A stretch of 64,000 bases of DNA. It comes from Moniliophthora roreri. Its lineage: Eukaryota > Basidiomycota > Agaricomycetes > Agaricales > Marasmiaceae. Both the position numbers and the translations under genes were made by a program. Numbering within the stretch: position 1 is the stretch's first letter; each line of letters begins with the position of its first letter. Below are positions 21,791 through 33,930 of the stretch, piece by piece. The stretch spans positions 248,001 to 312,000 of the forward strand of contig LATX02000174.1 in NCBI GenBank assembly GCA_001466705.2. Reading direction: 5' to 3'. The notes below the pieces were generated by a model. The model did no database searches. It was not told where the DNA came from and saw only the letters and a list, made by a program, of their open reading frames with translations.

Positions 21791-21917
21791 TCTACGCCGG
21801 TATCAATGAACGAGTAGAATGGTCTGGGCATATATAGAGCCGAGGTCCTCATTACAATAAAGAACTTCTAATCGTCACCATTATTTTTTATTCAAGACTG
21901 CTGAACCTTGTGAAATG

Positions 21918-24247
21918 TCAACGAAAAAATATAATTAAAAACCAGAGCAAGGGATTCGTACCATTGTCAGTAGAGACAGTAAAATTTTCCTTGAACCTTT
22001 GTAGCAGTGTTGCGTCGTCGAGTAACATCTCATTATCCTGCATATACCGGGGGTTAGTGAACAAATAGCATATATAGCCAAAGCTCCTACCATGTCATCG
22101 AATAATCCTTGCCACTGATTATCATGGGTAACGACGACATCCACATCTTTTTGCTAAACATGACAATCCTCAGTATAGCTCTTGTTGCAGACCTATTGGA
22201 AAACTCACCGTTTGCAAAATATAATCATGGATGGCAGATATTGGGTGATATGGCTAGTAGAATGGGGGGTGAAATTGGTTGGCAATCCAATGAGGTACTA
22301 TGGGTGAGACTTGCCATTGAAAAACCAGGAACGGATCGAACAGTCACTTCACCTTGCTCCTCCCGTTTTTGGAATGTGAATGTGTATGCAAGATAACCAC
22401 ATGAGAATATGCATATAGCATATGTTATAATTTGTATTCGAGTTGGTAACCAGCTCGGAGCGGGATATAGGTCGGTGTAATGGGCTAGGAGCTGACCACA
22501 CAAGAATATGCATGGTACAGAAGCCAAGAGAGTCCATGTTGGGAATATCTGGTGCTGCCTTGTCACTGTCGTTCTCTGGTATTGGGTCACGGCCGGCATC
22601 GAAGGAGGGCGTATTTATCGGGCTTGAGGTAGAGAGAAAATCTGTGTCCGTAGCTAGACTACGGGTGGGTATGGAAGAAGGTTGCGCCTCATCTCGATCA
22701 GGTTCTGCATTTTGAGATGGCTCAGATGGTCTTTGATCAAATCGTGATTTCCAAGCAGCTTCGAGTCGAGCGAAACGTTCATCAAAATTGTTGTCATCAC
22801 CGTGAACTTCGCGGTCTTCACGACGCTTCCTGGGAGGAAGGCGTCGGGCTGGGTGTCAATAATTCTTGATCAGTTTTTCAATTGGAGATTTCGGCAGAAT
22901 AAAACGCACCGTTATATTTTTCACTGGCCTCGTAGGTCAGCACATCAGAATTTCCCCACGGACCCTGCCTGCCACTTTCCCGGCTTTTGTTAGTTTCTTC
23001 GTTATGGGGGTCAGTCTCAGCTACATCGCTATTCATGTTGTTTCCGCTCCGCCGGGCCCTATTTTCCTCGTGCAGACGACGTAGATCATTGTTATCGATG
23101 GTTTTGGCCTTGGGCATCTCCATTGTGGTCGTGGTCGTGCTATACGAGTCATCCCTTACACTCTTGTTTTGCATACTAGTGCCCTTCCCAGTCGGATTGG
23201 ACACAGAACCATCGTTTAGACGATTATCAAATGCAGGGTGACGGCGACGCTGAGAGGTGTAGTTATCATGACCGTCTGAATCCAAGGACAGAGGTGGTGC
23301 ACGAGGGCGTGTCATGTGAGATCGACGCTGATCATGAGAGGTTGAATCATCCTCTGAACTATATTCTGAACGATGATCCATTGTGGAAGGGGGTGGGATG
23401 CGAGAGCGTATGATGTGAGGTCTACGTCGAGAAGTCAAATCGTACTCTGAGTCATACTCTAAACTGTGATCCGGTGTGGAAGGGGGTGATCCTCGTGTGG
23501 GTTGACTCCGAGAGGTATACCTGTCACCTGCACCACGATTGATGCGTGGTGCATGAGGCTCAGCTTGAGGCCGAGAGTAATAGTTCCCGTCTCTGGAGCG
23601 CGACTCTTGAGCAGGTGGTGCATAGTGGGATTCAGGTCGACGCTGAGGGATATAGTCGTCGTCCAGGCCATAACCAGGGCGTATTACACGAGGACGAGAC
23701 TCCAATTGATGCTGGTAGGTGTAGTCATCATCAACATAATTGGCACCTTGCGCCTGCGGGCGAGGGGCGGATTCATTGTGACCACGGGGCGGCCTGCGAA
23801 CCCGGTGTTTCGATGCCCGTGGTGGAGCAGGTCGTGCACCTTGATCCTCATAATCATCATAGCTGTGATAATCGTCGTGACCATCATGGTCATCATAACC
23901 ATAGTCATCGTCACTGTATTCAAGGTCTGGTCGACGAGGCACTCTTGGTGGAGGCTGATCGTAGTTCCTCATTGGACCTCTTCTGACTGGCGTGATTGGT
24001 GATGGTAAGCTTCTATTCCGCTAATAGTGGGAGAAATGGGGACGTACCACGGTAAGTTGGGTTTGCTACTGGATATCCATACATCTTAGTTAATTTTTCG
24101 GAGATAAAGAGCAGCAAAGGAGGATGCACCTTGATCTACATTAGTACTCATGACACCATCACTGAACTGGTTTCCATTGTACTGGTCTCTGCCGACGCTA
24201 TTGAAGCTCCCCCCGTTAATATTAAAGCCACGGGCGCGGTTGAACAT
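21918..24247 (-). pseudogene. Gene A1: disordered N-terminal region plus membrane tail, frameshifted
   Basis: It starts at ATG 24,247 with GFNINGGSFNSVGRDQYN, a motif I know at the N-termini of many agaricomycete proteins. Short introns lead into a long Arg/Asp/Tyr/Ser/Pro-rich exon (22,910-23,972). Another intron joins this to RRLPPRKRREDRE...APDIPN. Against the paralogue at 33.4-34.3 kb, about 32 bp are then missing, which throws the frame out. The membrane segment (TLLASVPCIFLCGQLLAHY) is readable only in another frame. Exons VVVTHDNQWQGLFDDM and DNEMLLDD follow. Function is unknown. The shift would remove the membrane anchor, so I call it a probable pseudogene. The exact 3' end is uncertain. 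Confidence 0.5.
22952..22985 (-). repeat. Left arm of the GC hairpin element inside an exon
   Basis: 34 bp match the left arm of the hairpin at 10,343-10,427 (CCCACGGACCCTGCC, then CACTTTCCCGGC). On the minus strand it encodes ESGRQGPWGN near the end of the long exon of gene A1, so repeat DNA has become coding sequence. Confidence 0.6.
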
Positions 24248-24639
24248 GGAGGGCTAATGAAGGAAAAAGTGATGATGAAGAGGAGGAAGGATGAGTGATT
24301 GAAGATTTATGAGGTGAAGTAGCGTCGAGTGCCTGATATTCTTGTTGGGGTCGGGATGTCAAGAGGGCAAACGAAATAGTTCGTGCTCTCAGACCTGTTT
24401 CCAAATACCATGCAACAAGGTCTTGCCAAATATTTGTTCTTGGACAAGGAAAGAAAAATAAGTTCCCATAACTATACGTGTGTCAGATCGCATCGGGATA
24501 TTTAGAGCGCCTGCAGACCAATAAGTAGCTGATTCGAATTCCTTGATGTGAAAGATTCTACTATACCGACACCCACGGGTTCTGACATCCTTGGTCCTGA
24601 TACCTGCGACGATAACTCGGGCTAATATGGCGGGTTTCG

Positions 24640-25190
24640 ATGGTTGGCTGTTCGACTGAAATCGAGTGCCAGTTCTTTTGGGTAAAACAGTCAACCTGGT
24701 CGGATTTGACGCTAGTACGGGATACAGCCTGCAACTGGAGATGGCGGAAGGAATCATCATACTCAGCATTTTCGAATGCCTATGGTGCCGAACGCGCTTC
24801 GAGCATTTGGACAAGGCTGGGTGCGCAAGAGGGAAGACACGTATCAGCAGAGCGGGCTCTTCAGCGGGGTTATGTCGTTATGTATCCGGTAGACTTTGTC
24901 TATGGCTGGGTATTAGTACGTCTCCCTTCTACTTTTGTTTTTCTTTTGTGGCGAACACTAATGGTACCTTGGAAACGCAGCACTTTGATCACTACAATGC
25001 ACCTCAATGTATCGACTGCACTGTACCTCTATGGCTCGGAGCATCCTGGACTGCTTGTCAAAATCCGCCTGCGAAAATCATGAATCCGAAAGATACGACC
25101 TACTCACCCAGACCGGCGTTGAACCAATCCCCTCTAGGCCATCGTATGTTCATTCCGACTCCGATCGAGAGATAGGTTGACAGGCGCTTG
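24640..25190 (+). pseudogene. Gene C1: paralogue of C2, frameshifted
   Basis: An upstream exon (RHVSAERALQRG..., ending YPVDFVYGWV) is joined by a GTACGT...GCAG intron to TLITTMHLNVSTALYLYGSEHPGLLVKIRL. The frame matches the copy at ~35.0-35.35 kb until CGAAAATC, where this copy has 7 extra bases (ATGAATC) and stops. The second copy continues to a clean end, IPTPIKR. The family is not recognised. The upstream part, before ~24,800, is unclear. Confidence 0.4.
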
Positions 25191-25520
25191 CTTCACCGTT
25201 CGCTTATCGTGGGGTGGGACATTGTAGTCGTTTTCCAAGGTGTTTGCCCGCAAAAATGCCAGTCGTTCCGGCGGCTTCGACAACTTCGTCAGCAGCCACC
25301 ACGATTGTTCATCGCCTGCAAACCGCAATGACCAGAACGCTTCTGTTTCCCCTCACGGTAAGTCATCATCGATGTTATCAAGGCGATTTGAACGTTTTAC
25401 TCATTCGTCGTCAGGCCCATCTACGCTAAAAGCAAAACCCGAGGCTTTAAGGCACTTGGACCATCAACACCCTCGACTCCCATATGCTTCTGAACGCCCT
25501 ACATTCTTCCCAAGGCATTG

Positions 25521-25995
<475 letters not shown>

Positions 25996-25996
25996 A

Positions 25997-27470
25997 TTAC
26001 ATGTCGGCCACTGATGTCTCACCTGAAGAATCATCGTCATAGACTCTGAAGGTTGCCGCCTCCGTCCCGAGCGATTGAACCTCGTTATTTGTCATTGGTA
26101 CAACAACGAAACAAAGTGTGTAAATAAACGAAACGATCAGATACGAGAGAGCGGTCAAACAGAAATATCGCATGTATCGTACGGAACTCGGAACATAGAG
26201 TGGGAGCGATGGATGATGCAATAGAAAATGAAGACCAACTCCGAATTACCAACCGAAAAAGGAGCGCAAATGTGACAGAAAGCCGGAAGGTTGACTTTGA
26301 ATGTAGTCCTGAAGGGTTTCCTTGTCAGTTCCGTATAGACTGCTGTATGGTGCGTTACGTTGCTCCTCCAATAAGCGGTGGGTACTGTTCTTGGAATCAA
26401 CAACTTTAACTGCTCCTTGTTGTTGTAGCCATTTTGGTTCTTTTACGGATATTTGAAACCCATGGACAAACAGTGTCTGATTGTTTGGCCCATGCATCTC
26501 TCGGGGTGGGACCTGGGGGGAAGGGGAAGATGTCTCATCATTCGACAAAGGCTGATTTCGGGGTGTGACTTGGTGGGAAAGGGGAGATGTTTCATCATTC
26601 GACGGAGGCCCATCTCGAGGTCGAGGATGCTGAGAAGCATGATGTGCAAATGACGTGCCAGTGCGATGCTCCTTGGATACGGAGAGCCAACCACCAACTC
26701 CAACTCCAGTGTCAAGAAACAAAGAGATGGAGCGATTCCGGACTAGGTTACGCACTGTTGCCATCTCCCATGTGTGGGATTTAATGGTGCCAGTAACGAG
26801 ATATAATGAACCATTCTCGGCTTTCAAGCCAAGCACTGCATTAACGAAGAAGTACCACTCATGGGCGTGCTCCTTGGCATGAGTTTCAAAGGCACTGATG
26901 TTGTGTGCCTTCTTCGAGTCGGCACCATCTGGGAGAGCAAGAACAGCTCCTATTCCCTCGCTGAATTCAAATTTGAACTCAACACCTCCACTCGGGGGCA
27001 TGCCACTTTGAAAAGGGTTAGCCAGTGGAAGCTGTACATAAGCCAAGCACTTACGGTGCCTCTCCCTCGAGCCCGACATCTACTGTCACTTTTTTATCAT
27101 CTATACGGGAAATCACCTCTCTGCCAAATTCTCCCTGGTGACTCCGTGTCGAAGTCGGATTCCCTCTCCGAAGCTGTTCAAAATCGCGAGGGACCTTCCA
27201 CTGAGTCGAACGGTCCGTGGGGTCACTGCAAACGTTGAATAGGAAGTAGAAGTGACCGTCAGAAGCGAGTATCCCAACATCCCCTACTCTGACACCTGTT
27301 TCCCGGTGCTTGGGGGGAAAATCATCTGCGTCGTTGTTGTTGGGGTCAGGAAACCAGAGAGGAACACCATAGTTAAGGGGATAGAGGACTCTGGCATAAA
27401 CTTGCCCGCGTGATGGGTCCATGAGATATGATGGTACGATGTTGTTGCGAGCTGGTGTATACTGTAGCAT
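25997..27470 (-). CDS. Gene D1: uncharacterised basidiomycete protein with C-terminal membrane segment
   Basis: ATG at 27,470. Exon 1 (to ~27,060) holds GVPLWFPDPN, then TGVRVGDVGILASDGHFYFLFNVC. A 47-49-bp intron leads to a long exon with GGVEFKFEFSEG, HAKEHAHEWYFFVN and NGSLYLVTGTIKSHTWEMATV. A further intron, GTAATTCGG...CCGAG, brings in a membrane span (YFCLTALSYLIVSFIYTLCFVV) and the end DDDSSGETSVADM. I know the LW.P, GDVG.I...G.F.FLFN and NGSLYLVTG...W pattern as a recurrent uncharacterised family of mushroom genomes. No function is known to me. Frames are open throughout. A shortened paralogue lies at 36.1-36.6 kb. Confidence 0.65.
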
Positions 27471-27474
27471 TTAT

Positions 27475-27930
27475 CCATTTTGGATACCATGAGTCAGAGG
27501 CCCAAAAATTTCCGAAAATTTTGGTCACAGGCGTCCAAGTGTCTATCTGGACGCTCGCAGCAAGTCACAAGTGCTAACGGTCCCAAAGTGTCAAATCTGA
27601 CAGTTCTGAATATTTTCGGCGGTCACAGGTCACATAGCCATCCGAAGTGGAAAAAAAAAATGCTGCAGTATCTAATGATGCTGTTGCCTTTTGACACCAC
27701 AGCAGTAGTAGTTTCCATTATCCTGGCTCGCCTATTTCACGTTGATCAGCTTGTAGCCACATGGTGATGTTCAGTTGAGCGCATTAGTTGCGATCCGTAA
27801 TCGATAAGTAGGAGGATGACTTGTGCTGATAGGTGGGAAGGGCAAGCTGAGCTTCAGGCTGTTTATTGCATCAGACCCTCAATCCACTTTCAATTGTTAA
27901 CTTGTTATGAAATTGACTCAATTGGTTTAT
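27475..27930. other. Intergenic between gene D1 and the repeat-rich interval
   Basis: No gene is seen. It is somewhat richer in CG than the DNA that follows, which marks the edge of the CpG-poor interval. Confidence 0.4.
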
Positions 27931-27932
27931 TT

Positions 27933-28472
27933 TGTTGAAGCACAGTACCTGTACTATACTAAACTAGGTAGATTAATTATTGTATTACTTGTGTCTGTGA
28001 TCAACTACAGAACATACAAAGTACATTCCTGAGCTTCTCCAGAGCTTGCACTATAGTCATAAGAGTGCTCTCTTGTCCAGTAGGAGTATTGTAGCCTCAT
28101 GTACAATACAGTAGAACTCATGTAGGACACATGTATAGCTTCTTCTACTGTCAGATGATTGTATTGTGTCTCTCCAAGACATATTATTCTTGGATAGTTT
28201 GTCTCACAAGTATTCAGTAGCTTACATCCATAGCTTACTAGGTTTCACTGTTTATCCACGGAACTTATCCTTTAGAGTAGTATAAAAGCAAGCATGTATG
28301 TAGCTACATTCCTTAGTTCAATTTACATTGACTACTCTGCACATTGCACCTCTACAACCCTCAAGGTTCTAGCAAGCTCTTGTACAAATGTGAGTTGAGA
28401 GCATTCCACTGTGCTTTACGTCTCCATTCTGTCTCAACATATTTGTGCTTCAGTTCTGTGTCTTCAACTACA
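27933..28472. repeat. Candidate solo LTR (~540 bp)
   Basis: It begins TGTTGAAG and ends near CTTCAACTACA, so the ends are roughly inverted. A TATA-like GTATAAAAGC lies about two-thirds along, as in fungal LTR promoters. I could not find a matching target duplication and there is no second copy in the window, so this is tentative. Confidence 0.35.
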
Positions 28473-28504
28473 GACCTGTAAAACAAATTACTATTCCACT
28501 ATTT

Positions 28505-28860
28505 ATCACTATTAATGTCATTATGCCCCCACAACCTCTTTTATAATGCATTCCCGATACCTCTTGCCTTTTAATAATACCCCTCCTCACCCTGCATGCT
28601 GAACGAATCTCGGAATCAATTCCTGTCATGTCTATCACCCACGTTCATAACACCACCACATTTGCCTGGATGACTATACTTATTTGCTTATTCTACTCTA
28701 TCATGTTTTGCTTTGCACCACTATAATTCCTTGCTTCCCTTCCTGTTATTTTTTTTTGGAAATGAATGACTTGCCTTTTTTTTCTTCTTGTTTTCCCTTG
28801 GCTGTCTTTTTCATGGTGCTATACTTTAATTGTGATACATTGCACAAAATGTCAAAATAG
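28505..28860 (+). repeat. Third copy of the P450 3'-flank repeat
   Basis: It follows 19,620-19,985 in order (CCCGATACCTCTTGCCTTTTAA, CACCCTGC, GAACGAATC, TTTTCATGG) with deletions and near-complete CG loss. Confidence 0.7.
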
Positions 28861-29433
28861 CACATCTGGTTATAGGGGTAATCAATGCCAAAAACTCACC
28901 TGTGCCTAGTATTATGTAGATACAGCCCTGGCCTAACTTGTAATAATCAGTTTTGGTAGATATAACCTCCATGAGACTAATATTTACCAGTTTTGGAAGG
29001 ATATGAATAATTTAGCAGTGGTTATAACCACCCAATTACTGGTCTACTGTCACATGAGTGTAGACCCTCATGATCATTTGTATAAATTCTGTTCACTTTT
29101 CAAACTTGTCAGGGAGTGGGTTGGCGTAAACTGCCAATGGGAATGAGTTTGGTTTTTTTCTCTCCTTTAACCTATTTCGGCCCAAATCTGCACAGGGACA
29201 GTTGCTTGAATCTTGAAATGTGTTGCACCTTCTAGTACACCAGAGAAACTTACTATTTTCTTTGTCTCACCATATTTCATAAGTAGTAGGAATGGAATGA
29301 AAGCAAGTGATGGCATTGGATTGATTATAGTGATAAGAACACATATGTGTATATGTGTATGTTTGCTTACAGTTTTGTATTATTGTGAACAATAATGCCT
29401 CCCATTATGATAAAATTTCCCACAGTCATGTAA

Positions 29434-29898
29434 TTAATTCTCTGCCACATACATCACAAAGGAAGCCTTATAGTTCTGTTGGCATCTGCTCATGTCTAAT
29501 GACAAGGTGTTAAGGTCAGCATTAAAAGTGTATTTTCCTCTCTGTCCATGAAGAGAGGACATACTGTCATGAAACCAGACACAGTTATTTATATCAATAA
29601 CTTGGGATACAAAATGGTTGCCACTGAAATACACTACACCTCTCAAACTGTATGATATAATTCTGTCACCAACTGGAAGCTGAAATAATGTGTATAGGTA
29701 TGGAATTATCTGGTCAGGTACATTATCTCTTATATTTATTCTGAGTATAGGTGGAGGCAACCGAAACACATGTTGCAAGCTCACAGGACTACCATAAGAC
29801 CTGCAATAAAATGAAGACAGCATATGTGACTCTTGTCCACTGTATCTCCACATTAATTGTAATATGGACTGGACATTGTTGTGACCATGCTCAATCAA
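29434..29898 (-). pseudogene. Degraded fragment resembling the C-terminal half of a ubiquitin-specific-protease (UCH) fold
   Basis: The minus frame contains YSLRGVVYFSGNHFVSQVID, then VWFHDSM. This resembles the His box of USP/UCH domains (Y.L.gvv.h.G.HY.ay......W..fDDs), though the region is diverged. There is no Cys box nearby, and the stretch sits in CpG-poor repeat DNA. I think it is a remnant of a repeat-borne or duplicated gene. The family call is tentative. Confidence 0.35.
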
Positions 29899-30784
29899 TA
29901 TTGAAGAATTTGGATGGCAGCAGGAGTGAGGCAGATGTTCAAGGCTGCAGTTATTGCAAGCATCTATTTGCTCTGAATTTGGAATGTCTTGTAATTAAGG
30001 TGTGTCTCATTATGTCCTCTGCAGCCACAAATCCACCAAACTGGAAGGCACTGCTGTCAATCTGTATTAGATGGGCTCAAAATTCATCTCTGACATGCAA
30101 TATTGTTATTTCACCTCCTTGCATGCTGAAAACAGATATGCAAGCTGAACCAGCAAAAGATTGTCACTGTTGAGAAAGTGCATGTTCCACCTGACAGGAT
30201 CTGAAGCCCATAGGGCATACAGAATGGAAACTGTAGCATCATAAGGGACATTCCTCCCTCTAATGGCAAATGTGGGCACTAATTAGAACTAGGCCATTGC
30301 ATATGAGAGAGTCAGTCTAATAGTTATCCTCTAGTCACATGTACATGAGATTGAACAAGGAGCATTGAAGCCAGATCACATATTATAGAACTCATTGCTT
30401 TTCTAACTCACTTGCTTCAAGAGGACAATGTGGACAGATTGTAAATAATACTGAATGGATGCACTGAGAGGCAATGGAGAGGATGCAAGGGGGTGTAGTT
30501 TGTGAAAACCTTTGGCTGGGATTCAGACTGAACATAAGGCACAGTTGTAAATACATAATTAGTAGAAAGTCCATCATATCTTCCCATGGTGTGAGGATCT
30601 TTGACCTCTTCCACTTATCTACATCTAGGCCAAATGAAGGTATTCAGAGTATTCATGAACAGTACTCCCTCATTGAGTGGCACTAAACATGAATGGAGGT
30701 AAGGCATACATGTGGATTTGGTAGCATGGATTAACAGATATATTCAGAATCTCATGATGGCGACACTCAGTGCCTCTGCAATGA

Positions 30785-30949
30785 CATCAGCAAAAACCAG
30801 AAAGTGCTATAACCTAGCTCCAGGGGGATTATAACCTGATTGTGGCCTGGTTTGTAGGGGTTATGACTGGTTTTAAGGGTTATAATACCCTGCAGGTCAA
30901 TTATAAACCCTGGAGAACCCATTATAGCACTACACAGTTTTTGCTGATG
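30785..30949. mobile_element. MITE-like element with 28-bp terminal inverted repeats
   Basis: The left end CATCAGCAAAAACCAGAA is followed by AGTGCTATAA; the right end TTATAGCACT leads to CAGTTTTTGCTGATG. The arms match over about 28 bp, with four or five mismatches in the middle. The 165-bp element has no coding capacity. The target duplication is not clear. Confidence 0.6.
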
Positions 30950-31379
30950 GATGTCCTGATGTTGGTGTTCAAGAAGCTCATACTCAATGGTGAAGGATCA
31001 AATAAGAGCACTTACTTGGTAGCAAATAAGCATTTCTCAAAGAGGTGTGTAACCATACTCTTTCTATTGACATCTACTGATCAAAAGTAGCAGTTTGATA
31101 CCAGCAGTATACTAATGGGTATATCTATTATTGACAAAGGCACTACAATGCATATCACAAACACTTCTATTTCACCCCAAAAGAGCATGACACATGTGAC
31201 ACATATTCTTTGCATGGCCCAACACCTCAAAGAAGAGTATCAATAACAAGCTAATCCCAAGCAATGTTTATAAAGCAAGTAGGACATCTACTCTGAAAAC
31301 ATCTGACAGCAGCACTCTTGTATCATTCATAAAGACCACTGCTCTATTTATCCATATGCTCCTCATGAACAGTCTCTGA

Positions 31380-31739
31380 TTGCATCATGCTATTGAAGGC
31401 AAAATCAGGAGAACACACTTCCCACACCTTATTGAAGCACAGCTTCCAGCAGGATGCACAGTGCTGCTTCACACTAAAGAGCTTAAAGGACAGGTCTCAA
31501 TCAACCACATTTGCAGGGACAAAGGTATTGGCCCAAAACTGCTATTGCTACAACAACTCTATGTCATGTACAACAAGTCATCTAACTCCCAACTCCTTCT
31601 CAATGCATTCTTTGACCACATCACAAATGTGACACAAGTTGTTATGGACACTCACACTTGCCCAAAAAGTGTAGTGAAAGAAGCCAAGGGAAAGCTGACC
31701 ATGAAACCAATGATGGAAGTATTATGGATAACTAAGTGA
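31380..31739 (+). pseudogene. Possible transposon-protein remnant, unidentified
   Basis: An open frame of 119 codons contains HFPHLIEAQLPAGCTVLLHT and KGIGPKLLLLQQLYVMY, which look protein-like rather than random. There are stops on both sides and no family I can name. It lies within CpG-poor repeat DNA. Confidence 0.25.
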
Positions 31740-32164
31740 ATTAAGATGCCCTCTGTTTAATGTTATGGTAGTTGTGATCATCAATAGCAGCACAATTAAT
31801 GGACAAAAGTATATTGAATGGTTGTGCACAAGATTCTACAGGGTACTTGTTGTGGAAGTGCATGGAGGAACAGGCACAATTGAAAAACTCAACTTTATGT
31901 TCCAATTATGTCTAGTGTTGCCTCATTACACAAAAGAACATTAAAATTTACCTTTACCAACTCACAAAGCATATAATGTTCTGCTATAATTGTTGTACAT
32001 ACATTATACAGTGCTGGCAACAAAGTGCTGTGTCGTGTGGTAAGAGGGCACTACCATAAGAAGTAATCTGTTCATGGGAGAAAATTCTGTGATGGCAAAA
32101 GGCTTAAAAAATTTGGCTCAGTTGCAACAATAAAGAATGAATTTGGATAAATCCAAACTCATAA

Positions 32165-32510
32165 CTCCAATTTTCCTCTCTCTTTGATACCACTGCCATC
32201 TCCTTCTGCCTGCTGTCATTGTCAGTCCTCTCCCTCTTGCCATTGTTCCCATTGCCCTCTCCCTCTCTCCCTCTTGCCATTGTCATTACTATTGTCTCTT
32301 TCTCACTGTTGTTATCACCACCATCACCACCATCTTTCCCTAGCTACTGTCACTGTCATCCCTCTCTTGCCATCCTCATTGCCATCATCTTCCTCTTGCT
32401 GTTGTCCTCTCCTTCTCACTGTTGTTGTTCACATCATCTCCCTATTGTCATCATGTTCACCACCATCTCTCTGTTGCTGTTGTTGTTGTCTAGCTGTCAT
32501 TCTTGGTGTT
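32165..32510. repeat. Pyrimidine-rich degenerate simple repeat
   Basis: Imperfect repetition of CTCTCCCTCTTGCCATTGTC and CACCACCATC units. The Ser/Pro/Leu/Cys-rich frames across it are composition artefacts. It runs directly into the fourth P450-flank copy. Confidence 0.75.
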
Positions 32511-32925
32511 TTCCTTTCTTGCTGCCTTTTTATGTTGTCTTGTTTTTGCCCTGCTCTATCCATTGCTATCAATGTTGTTATGCCCCCTCACAGCCTCTTT
32601 TATGATGGTTCCTGATACCTCTTGCCTTTTAACAATACCTCTCTTCACCCTGCACTCTGAATGAATCATGTCTGTCACCCATGCTCACATCATCTGCTCT
32701 TCATGACACCACTACCAACTACTTTATGTTCAAGATGCTTTGCATCACCATAATTCTCTTAGCTTACTTGCTTCCCTTCCTGTTATGGTTTTTGGAAGTT
32801 AATGACTTGCATGATAATGTCCTTTATATCTTTCCTGGTTTCCTTTGGCTGTTTTCTCCTGACACTGTACCTCAAATTATGATATGTATGGTTAAACACA
32901 TGAGTTCAACTTGAATATTAGCTAT
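32510..32925 (+). repeat. Fourth copy of the P450 3'-flank repeat
   Basis: It aligns with 19,565-20,035 (TTATGTTGTCTTGTTTT, CTATCCATTGCTAT, ATGATATGTATGGTTAAACAC). CG positions of the parent are TG or CA here (for example GCGTCGCC has become GCATCACC). Confidence 0.8.
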
Positions 32926-33430
32926 TCCCTGATGGGCATGACTCATTGAGCAATGTTGGCCACCACTATCACTGGGCTATTACCCTCATTCATTTCACTA
33001 GTGTCCTTCCTCTTCCTTCACTTTGCTTATTACCTTGCCCTGATGTCTGAAAAATGAAATAGGGAGCCACTAATTGAATGACTTTGTCATTAGCACTTTC
33101 AATACAACCAGGGCAGAAATTTCCTGTAGCTTTTGGGCCTATGATGACAGAATGAATGAAATACTGTGAGTGTGAAATGAAGAATAGTCAGTAATTCAGC
33201 AAGCTAAATATGGCATAGGTACCAATCAAGGATTATAACGAATAAGTATTGCATAGATTGACTAGGAAGCATGCAAACAGAGAACTATGGATGTGTCACA
33301 AAGGACGATATGCAGGAACACTCGAGAGCGACACTTGCAATGTGGACTCTTAACCTGATTCTCAAAAGACGAGGTGATTAGCTAGGGTCATCCATGGCCA
33401 AGTTTGGTTACATACAATGATATCTTGCCC

Positions 33431-33930
33431 TCACTGACCATTGACGTTTATTTTCTTAGTCTTTCGAAGATACTGTTCAGCAGATAGAAACGTACCGGTA
33501 TTGATGCCAGTGTTCGTCATCCCTCCTCCAGTGTTCTTGACGTGAAATTTTGTGCCTGAGAAGTCATTTTGAGTGTCCCTTGCAGTCATACGACCCTCTC
33601 TATTCTCGCTGCGGAAGTTGGCGTCTGCGTCATCGAGTAACATGGTGATTTAGCTAGGGTCATCCATGGCCAAGTGTGGTTACGTACAATGATATCTTGC
33701 CCTCACTGACCATTGATGTTTATTTTATTAGTCTTTCGAAGATACTGTTCAGCAGATAGAAACATACCGGTAGTGACGCCAGTGTTCGTCATCCCTCCTC
33801 CAGTGTTCTTGACGTCGAATTTTGCGCCTGAGAAGTCATTTTGAGCGTCCCTTGCAGTCATACGACCCTCTCTATTCTCGCTGCGCAAGTTGGCGTCTGC
33901 GTCATTGAGTAACATCTCATTATCCTGTAT
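33431..33930 (-). repeat. 272-bp tandem duplication carrying the last exon of gene A2
   Basis: The two units share CTAGGGTCATCCATGGCCAAG, the whole exon and its donor-like GTATGTTTC. They differ by scattered substitutions only. Both exon copies remain open. Confidence 0.85.

Larger units (their letters stand above)
27800..33300. other. AT-rich, CpG-poor repeat interval between the duplicated blocks
   Basis: By eye CG dinucleotides are rare across several kilobases here, while TG and CA are abundant. Short fragments of several repeats are present, listed separately. No intact gene can be supported. The interval separates two copies of one gene block and looks like an old transposon-rich insertion eroded by deamination. 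Confidence 0.65.

Noticed and set aside
23502..24002. Plus-strand frames rich in Val/Ile or His opposite gene A1
   Set aside because: Shadows of the biased codon composition of the disordered exon; no ATG context, introns or family.
32184..32615. Ser/Pro/Leu/Cys-rich frames of 128-143 codons
   Set aside because: They cross a pyrimidine-rich simple repeat and run into a known repeat copy.
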